In this document: positions 60,014 to 64,000 of the stretch, in pieces
How positions within the stretch are numbered: the stretch's first letter is position 1
Layout of the letters: each line of letters starts with the position of its first letter
Assembly (NCBI RefSeq): GCF_006547145.1
Contig: NZ_CP041244.1
Span: 8,060,001 to 8,124,000, forward strand
Source: Actinomadura sp. WMMA1423
Lineage (GTDB): Bacteria > Actinomycetota > Actinomycetes > Streptosporangiales > Streptosporangiaceae
DNA: 64,000 bases
Direction of reading: 5' to 3'
Notes under the pieces: generated by a model
What the model saw: only the letters and a program-made list of their open reading frames with translations
Database searches by the model: none
Told to the model about the DNA's origin: nothing
Position numbers and translations under genes: made by a program

Positions 60014-60916
60014 TCAGCGGTGAAGGAGGGTCTCCTGAGTCATGCGGGAGAGCTTCTCGGGGTTGCGGACGGCGTAGAGGCCGGTGACGCGGCCGTCGTC
60101 TATGCGGGTCGCCACGACGGTGTCGATCTCGCCGCCGCGGCTGACGACGAGGGCCGGGTGGCCGTTGACCCGCGTCGGGTGCAGGGAGACCGCGCCGGAG
60201 AGCCTGCCCAGCAGGTCGGCGACCTTGCCCGCCCCGACGACGGGCGCCAAGGCGGCGCGGACGACCCCGCCGCCGTCGGTCAGCAGGACGACGTCGGGCG
60301 CGAGGACGTCGAGCAGGCCCTGCAGGTCGCCGGTCTCGACCGCCCGCTGGAAGGCGCGGAGCGCGGCCCGGGTGTCGGACGGGGAGGCGGTGTCGCGGGG
60401 CCGGCGCGCGGCGACGTGCTTGCGTGCCCGGTGGGCGATCTGGCGGACCGCGTCCGGGTTCTTGCCCACGGCCTGGGCGATCTCGCCGTACTCCAGGTCG
60501 AACACCTCGCGCAGCACGAACACCGCCCGCTCGGTCGGCGCGAGGGTCTCCAGCACCAGCAGCATCGCCATCGACAGGCTCTCGGCCAGCTCGACGTCCT
60601 CGGCCACGTCGGGCGCGGTCAGCAGCGGCTCGGGCAGCCAGGGCCCGACATAGGACTCCTTGCGCCGGCGCAGCGTGCGCAGCCGGGTGAGCGCCTGCCG
60701 GGTGGTGGTCCGCACCAGGTACGCGCGGGGCTCCCGTACCCCTTCGAGATCGACGCCCGTCCACCGCAGCCAGGTCTCCTGCAGGACGTCCTCGGCGTCC
60801 GCGGCCGAGCCGAGCATCTCGTAGGCGACGGTGAAGAGCAGGTTGCGGTGCGCGACGAACGCCTCGGTGGCGGCGTCCATACGGCCACCGGTCGCGTCCT
60901 TTGTTCGTCCGTCCAT
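60014..60916 (-). CDS. sigJ: ECF41-family sigma factor (SigJ-like)
   Basis: 300 residues from ATG 60916 (GGGAGAGG 4-7 bases upstream). Sigma2 (AFVAHRNLLFTVAYEMLGSAADAEDVLQ) and sigma4 (LETLAPTERAVFVLREVFDL...IAQAVGKNPDAVRQI) are followed by a SnoaL-like C-terminal extension (about 180-295) with LLTDGGGVVR and NPEKLSRM, the DGGGR- and NPDKL-like motifs of ECF41. In this group the extension, not an anti-sigma factor, controls activity. A TGTCACA-N16-CGTC promoter upstream indicates autoregulation. Confidence 0.94.
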   Translation of the reverse strand: MDGRTKDATGGRMDAATEAFVAHRNLLFTVAYEMLGSAADAEDVLQETWLRWTGVDLEGVREPRAYLVRTTTRQALTRLRTLRRRKESYVGPWLPEPLLTAPDVAEDVELAESLSMAMLLVLETLAPTERAVFVLREVFDLEYGEIAQAVGKNPDAVRQIAHRARKHVAARRPRDTASPSDTRAALRAFQRAVETGDLQGLLDVLAPDVVLLTDGGGVVRAALAPVVGAGKVADLLGRLSGAVSLHPTRVNGHPALVVSRGGEIDTVVATRIDDGRVTGLYAVRNPEKLSRMTQETLLHR

Positions 60917-60952
60917 GGCCCTCTCCCGTAACGCGTCCCTTGACGTGCACTG

Positions 60953-60979
60953 GACGCCGGGCCCCGTCCGTCTGTGACA
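60953..60979 (-). promoter_or_regulatory. ECF41-type promoter of the sigma gene
   Basis: On the minus strand TGTCACA (60979-60973) is followed after 16 bases by CGTC (60956-60953), an exact match to the published ECF41 promoter pattern. It lies about 37 bp upstream of the sigma gene start, suggesting self-activation. Confidence 0.7.
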
Positions 60980-61013
60980 CGCAGGGGCAGTGGCGCACGT
61001 CACAAGCGGGCGC

Positions 61014-61038
61014 TGTCACGGGAGCGGGGGCCGCCGTC
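61014..61038 (+). promoter_or_regulatory. Candidate ECF41-type promoter of the SDR gene
   Basis: TGTCACG (61014-61020) and CGTC (61035-61038) are separated by 14 bases, about 58 bp upstream of the SDR start. One base departs from TGTCACA and the spacing is slightly short, so this is weaker than the sigma-gene promoter. Confidence 0.55.
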
Positions 61039-61095
61039 ATCTCGTGTCCGGAGCCGCGTGGAGAGCCGCGCAGGCCAGGAGAACGGGAGATCCAC

Positions 61096-61863
61096 ATGAA
61101 CGAGGACGCCGGGCGCCGGACGGTCGCGATGGTCACCGGGGCGAACAAGGGGATCGGCCGGGCGGTCGCCGAGGAGCTCGCCGCCCGGGGCATGACGGTC
61201 CTGGCCGGTGCGCGGGACCGCCGGCGCGGGGAGGAGGCCGCCGCGGCGCTGCGCGCGGCGGGCGGCGACGTGCACGCGGTCGTCCTGGACGTCACCGACA
61301 CGGCCACGCTCCAGGAGGCCGCGACGTGGGTCGAGGAGCGTTACGGGCGCCTCGACGTCCTGGTCAACAACGCGGGCATCACCGGTTCGGGCCAGGTGAC
61401 GCCCCAGGACGCCGTGGACCAGATTCCGAGCACGGTCGACCTGGAGATGGTCCGGGCGGTGTTCGAGACCAACGTCTTCGGTGTGATCGCGGTGACCAAC
61501 GCCATGCTGCCGCTGCTGCGGAGGTCGCCGGCGCCGCGCGTCGTCAACGTCAGCAGCCACGCCGGGTCGATGGCCCTCACCGGCGACCCGGACGGTCCCT
61601 TCTCCGCGCTGCTGCCGTCGGCCGCCTACACGCCCTCCAAGGCGGCGCTGAACGCGCTGACCGTCCAGTACGCCAACGAGCTGCGGAAGGACGGAGTGCT
61701 CGTCAACGCCGTCGCCCCCGGCTTCGTCGACACCGACAGCAACGCCCACACCGGGCATCTCACCCCCGCGCAGGGCGCCGCCGTCGTTGTGCGTCTGGCC
61801 ACGCTCGGACCGGACGGGCCCACCGCCGGCTTCTTCGGCGAGGACGGCCCGCTCCCCTGGTAG
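61096..61863 (+). CDS. Short-chain dehydrogenase/reductase
   Basis: 255 residues. NADP-binding TGANKGIGRAVAEEL (Gly-rich, residues about 14-28), LDVLVNNAGITGS, catalytic Ser in NVSSHAGSMAL and Tyr/Lys in YTPSKAALNAL complete the classical SDR triad. It resembles eukaryote-type carbonyl reductases (long insertion PSTVDLEMVRAVFETNVFG). ECF41 sigma factors often control adjacent oxidoreductases, and this gene is divergent from one, so it is the likely target. Confidence 0.95.
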   Translation: MNEDAGRRTVAMVTGANKGIGRAVAEELAARGMTVLAGARDRRRGEEAAAALRAAGGDVHAVVLDVTDTATLQEAATWVEERYGRLDVLVNNAGITGSGQVTPQDAVDQIPSTVDLEMVRAVFETNVFGVIAVTNAMLPLLRRSPAPRVVNVSSHAGSMALTGDPDGPFSALLPSAAYTPSKAALNALTVQYANELRKDGVLVNAVAPGFVDTDSNAHTGHLTPAQGAAVVVRLATLGPDGPTAGFFGEDGPLPW

Positions 61864-61868
61864 GGCCC

Positions 61869-62684
61869 TCAGGCCGGGAGCATGCCGTGGCGCAGCTGGA
61901 GCAGGGACTTGCTGAGCAGGCGGGAGACGTGCATCTGCGAGATGCCGAACCGTTCGGCGATCTGCGTCTGCGTCTGGTTGCCGAAGAAGCGCAGCAGGAC
62001 GATGGTGCGCTGCCGTTCGGGCAGCTCGCTCAGCAGGGACCAGAGGGTCTTCCGCTCGACCACGTGCTGGAGGTCGGGGTCCTCGGCGCCCAGGTGGTCG
62101 ACGATGAGGCTGGTGTCGGTATCGGAGGCGCCTTCCGCCGGGGCGTCGAGGGAGAGCGGGTTGTAGGAGTCCCACGCGATGATGGCCTCGGTGACCTCGT
62201 CCAGGCCGAGGCCGAGCAACTCGGCCAGCTCGCTGGGCGTCGGGGAGCGGCCGTTGTCCTGCGAGAACCGCTGGGTGGCGTCCACCAGCCGCGGGCGCAG
62301 CTCCTGGATGCGGCGCGTGACCCGGATGCCCCACGTCCGGTCCCGGAAGTGGCGGCGCACCTCCCCGAGGATGACGGGGTAGGCGTAGGCGTGGAAGTTG
62401 TCGCCGCGCTCGGGGTCGAAGCGGTTGATGGCCAGCACCAGACCGAGGTAGGCGACCTGCCGGATGTCCTCCAGGGGCTCGCCGCGGTGCGCGTAGCGCC
62501 GCGCGATCGACTCGACCATGGGGGCCTGCGAGTCGACGAGCATGGCCCTCAGCCGGCTCCGCCGCCCGGGGGAGGTCTCCGGGTGGTTCATCTCGTCCAG
62601 CAGCAGCTCGGCGGGGGGCGGTTCGGACCGGCCGGGGACGGCGGGCCTGGTCTCGTCCCTCACCGGTGCCTTGGCATGTGTCAC
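61869..62684 (-). CDS. SigB/SigF/SigG-family sigma factor
   Basis: 271 residues from a GTG at 62684 (GGAG 5 bases upstream); the frame extends upstream, but the extension is Pro/Arg-rich. Region 2 has RRYAHRGEPLEDIRQVAYLGLVLAINRFDPERGDNFHAYA, region 3 WGIRVTRRIQELRPRL, region 4 RQRTIVLLRFFGNQTQTQIAERFGISQMHVSRLL. This is the stress/sporulation sigma group, normally controlled by a kinase-type anti-sigma factor; none is in the window. The start overlaps the stop of a small upstream ORF (GTGA, 62681-62684). Confidence 0.94.
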   Translation of the reverse strand: MTHAKAPVRDETRPAVPGRSEPPPAELLLDEMNHPETSPGRRSRLRAMLVDSQAPMVESIARRYAHRGEPLEDIRQVAYLGLVLAINRFDPERGDNFHAYAYPVILGEVRRHFRDRTWGIRVTRRIQELRPRLVDATQRFSQDNGRSPTPSELAELLGLGLDEVTEAIIAWDSYNPLSLDAPAEGASDTDTSLIVDHLGAEDPDLQHVVERKTLWSLLSELPERQRTIVLLRFFGNQTQTQIAERFGISQMHVSRLLSKSLLQLRHGMLPA

Positions 62685-62863
62685 AGAGGCTCCATCCTGG
62701 CGTCGAAGAGCGGGTGCCGTGCGGGGGGCTCCGCGGACGCGGACGAGGGCCGGGGGAGGCGGGCTCTTCCGCGACGGCGAGGCGGCTCGCATCCGTGGGC
62801 GGCGCGGACGCGCGGCGGCGTCCCGGGCGGCAGGAGCTGCGAGAGGGTGAAGGTCGTGCGCAT
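62681..62863 (-). CDS. Small leader ORF coupled to the sigma factor gene
   Basis: 60 residues, ATG at 62863 with GAGG about 7 bases upstream; the product starts MRTTFTLSQLLPPGTPPRVR and continues basic and Pro-rich, ending FDARMEPL. Its TGA overlaps the sigma GTG start, the same coupling seen in genuine operons here. It has no recognisable domain. It may be a regulatory leader whose translation sets expression of the sigma factor, or a small protein in its own right. Confidence 0.5.
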   Translation of the reverse strand: MRTTFTLSQLLPPGTPPRVRAAHGCEPPRRRGRARLPRPSSASAEPPARHPLFDARMEPL

Positions 62864-63109
62864 GGGACCACCTCACTCGGAACGTCGAAGTGAAGTGGAG
62901 CCGCGCTGTTGGACCCCGGAAGACCGGATCGGTCGTCTCGACTCATCTCCCCATCCGCGGTGGCCTCAAACCGGCGGGGAGGGCCGCGGGCCCTGTGGCG
63001 AGGGGCGTTCGGCCCGTTGGCGGGCACGCAATAACATGCGATTGCGGCGGTCCCCCGGGGGATGACCGCGCTCACGAGCCGCCAGGTGACACGTTGGAAG
63101 GAGAACTCG
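62864..63109. other. Divergent promoter region of sigma and GAF-ANTAR genes
   Basis: About 245 bp with no gene. Promoters of both divergent units must lie here, but I see no convincing SigB-type GTTT/GGGTA or SigA-type hexamer pair. ATTGCG/CGCAAT and CCCCCGGGGG (63053-63062) are short palindromes of unknown meaning. Confidence 0.5.
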
Positions 63110-63883
63110 GTGAACGACCGGCTCGCAACCGGCTCCGACCGCTTCCCGGACTCCGCCGGCCACATGGTGGAGCTGACCCGCTCCCTGCTGGAGGCGGAGA
63201 CGGTCGACGGTGTTCTGCGGCGCATCCTCCTGGCCGCCCAGATCCTGGTGCCGGGCGCCGACATGGCCAGCATCACACTGCGGGAGCGCAACGGCGACCT
63301 GCGCACGCCGTTCCACAGCGACCCGGCGGCGGTCGAACTCGACCGGCTCCAGTACCGGCTCGGGGAAGGGCCGTGCCTGACCGCCGCCGACCCCGCGGGC
63401 GCCGCCTTCGCGCGCAGCGGCGACCTGGCGGCCGACCCCGCGTGGCCGGAGTTCGGCCCCGCCGCCGCCTCCCACGGCTACGCGTCCGTCCTGGCCACCG
63501 CCCTGCTGCTGCCCACGGAGTCGGACGAGGCCGTCGGTGCGCTCAACATCTACTCGCGGGGGCGCGAGACGCTGGACGGCATCGCCTGCGACACCGCGCT
63601 GCTGCTGGCCACGCACGCCTCCCTCGCCCTGGCCGTCGTCCGGACGGCGGCCGACGGCGCCCGCACCCGGGCCGAGGCCGAGAACCAGATGGTGAACCTG
63701 CGCAGGGCGCTCGACACCCGGACCGTGATCGGCCAGGCCACCGGCATCCTGATGGCCCGCCGCGGCCTCGACCGCGACAAGGCGTTCGAGCTGCTGTCCC
63801 GCACCTCGCAGAACCTCAACGTCCGGCTCGGCAGCCTGGCCGAGGGCATCGTCTCCACCCCCGAGGCCGCCGACGAGCTCTGA
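63110..63883 (+). CDS. GAF and ANTAR domain-containing protein
   Basis: 257 residues from a GTG at 63110 with GAAGGAG 6-7 bases upstream. GAF sensory domain (about 20-165; GLGEGPCLTA-like RLGEGPCLTAADPAG and ALLLPTESDEAVGALNIYS), then the ANTAR RNA-binding helices (RRALDTRTVIGQATGILMARRGLDRDKAFELLSRTSQNLN). ANTAR proteins bind paired hairpins in mRNA leaders and prevent termination. It is divergent from a stress-type sigma gene. The target RNA is unknown. Confidence 0.94.
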   Translation: MNDRLATGSDRFPDSAGHMVELTRSLLEAETVDGVLRRILLAAQILVPGADMASITLRERNGDLRTPFHSDPAAVELDRLQYRLGEGPCLTAADPAGAAFARSGDLAADPAWPEFGPAAASHGYASVLATALLLPTESDEAVGALNIYSRGRETLDGIACDTALLLATHASLALAVVRTAADGARTRAEAENQMVNLRRALDTRTVIGQATGILMARRGLDRDKAFELLSRTSQNLNVRLGSLAEGIVSTPEAADEL

Positions 63884-63955
63884 GGCCCTTCGGGGGCGCT
63901 CGACGGCGGCGGTTCCTGCCCGAGCTTCGTCGGCTTCAGGAGGCGAGGACGAGCG

Positions 63956-64000
63956 GTGACGGTACGTGCACGAACACCTGTTGGCGCCGGCCGCAGACCA
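63956..64000 (+). CDS. Possible start of a gene cut by the window edge
   Basis: A GTG at 63956 preceded by GGAGGCGAGGACGAG opens a frame to the window end (15 codons, VTVRARTPVG...). Too short to judge. Confidence 0.25.
   Translation, partial: MTVRARTPVGAGRRP

Noticed and set aside
1..64000. CRISPR array, prophage, transposase or integrase
   Set aside because: No regularly spaced repeats with unique spacers, and no protein with transposase, recombinase or phage structural motifs was found.

Overview
The window is very GC-rich, codon-biased DNA with many GTG and occasional TTG starts. Gene content points to a filamentous-type actinomycete: an RNase D - DUF3000 - hemE block, the actinobacterial heme branch HemY/CgoX plus HemQ/ChdC, an SAV2177-type methyltransferase, an ECF41 sigma factor, a SigB/SigF-type sigma factor and a GAF-ANTAR protein. 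A Thermomonosporaceae/Actinomadura-like host is a reasonable guess, but that is inference from gene content only. About 64 protein genes are supported. I saw no rRNA, tRNA, CRISPR array, insertion sequence, prophage or obvious secondary-metabolite cluster.

Layout. 1-3 kb: end of an aldo/keto reductase, a TauE exporter, a Mug glycosylase and a Uma2-type protein. 2.6-6.3 kb: an ASCH protein and a three-gene carbohydrate ABC importer without its ATPase. 6.4-9.5 kb: divergent idi and dxs (isoprenoid precursors). 9.5-12.4 kb: FprA-like reductase and an amino-acid permease. 12.6-17.9 kb: a fadB-fadA beta-oxidation operon facing an acyl-CoA synthetase across a repeat-bearing control region. 18-21.6 kb: a two-component system, a TMEM175-type channel and a quinone-oxidoreductase-like enzyme. 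21.7-24.6 kb: a frameshifted HAD gene, then a visibly AT-richer patch with a two-gene unknown membrane pair and about 1 kb without a convincing gene. 24.6-28.1 kb: a translationally coupled lipoprotein - adaptor - ABC ATPase - permease operon.

28.5-39.3 kb is a metal and heme neighbourhood: EfeU-type iron permease with an IdeR/DtxR box, RNase D, DUF3000, a zinc-ribbon mini-protein, hemE, hemY, hemQ and msrB, with a truncated TIGR04222-type protein followed by an unlisted 51-residue Trp-rich peptide gene. 39.3-51 kb holds a LigD-type polymerase, a secreted Xaa-Pro peptidase, leuA with a divergent GntR regulator, a HelD-like helicase, PhoD and an ATP-dependent DNA ligase. 51-57.4 kb: two convergent RibD-C-like reductases, GlgX, GNAT, DUF4262 and membrane proteins. 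57.4-64 kb: SAV2177-type methyltransferase, an Ohr/TetR divergent pair with a strong palindrome, an ECF41 sigma factor divergent from an SDR with candidate ECF41 promoters on both sides, a SigB/SigF-type sigma factor behind a small coupled leader ORF, and a GAF-ANTAR protein.

Two organisational traits recur. Operons are coupled by ATGA/GTGA/TTGA overlaps, and convergent genes are packed so tightly that stop codons overlap; three pairs share one 4-bp CTAG or CTAA. Candidates that best merit a second look are the Trp-rich peptide gene (38155-38310), the unknown membrane pair (22414-23516), the paired ECF41 promoters (60953-61038), the leader ORF of the sigma gene (62681-62863) and the tandem operator-like repeats upstream of fadA (16014-16055).
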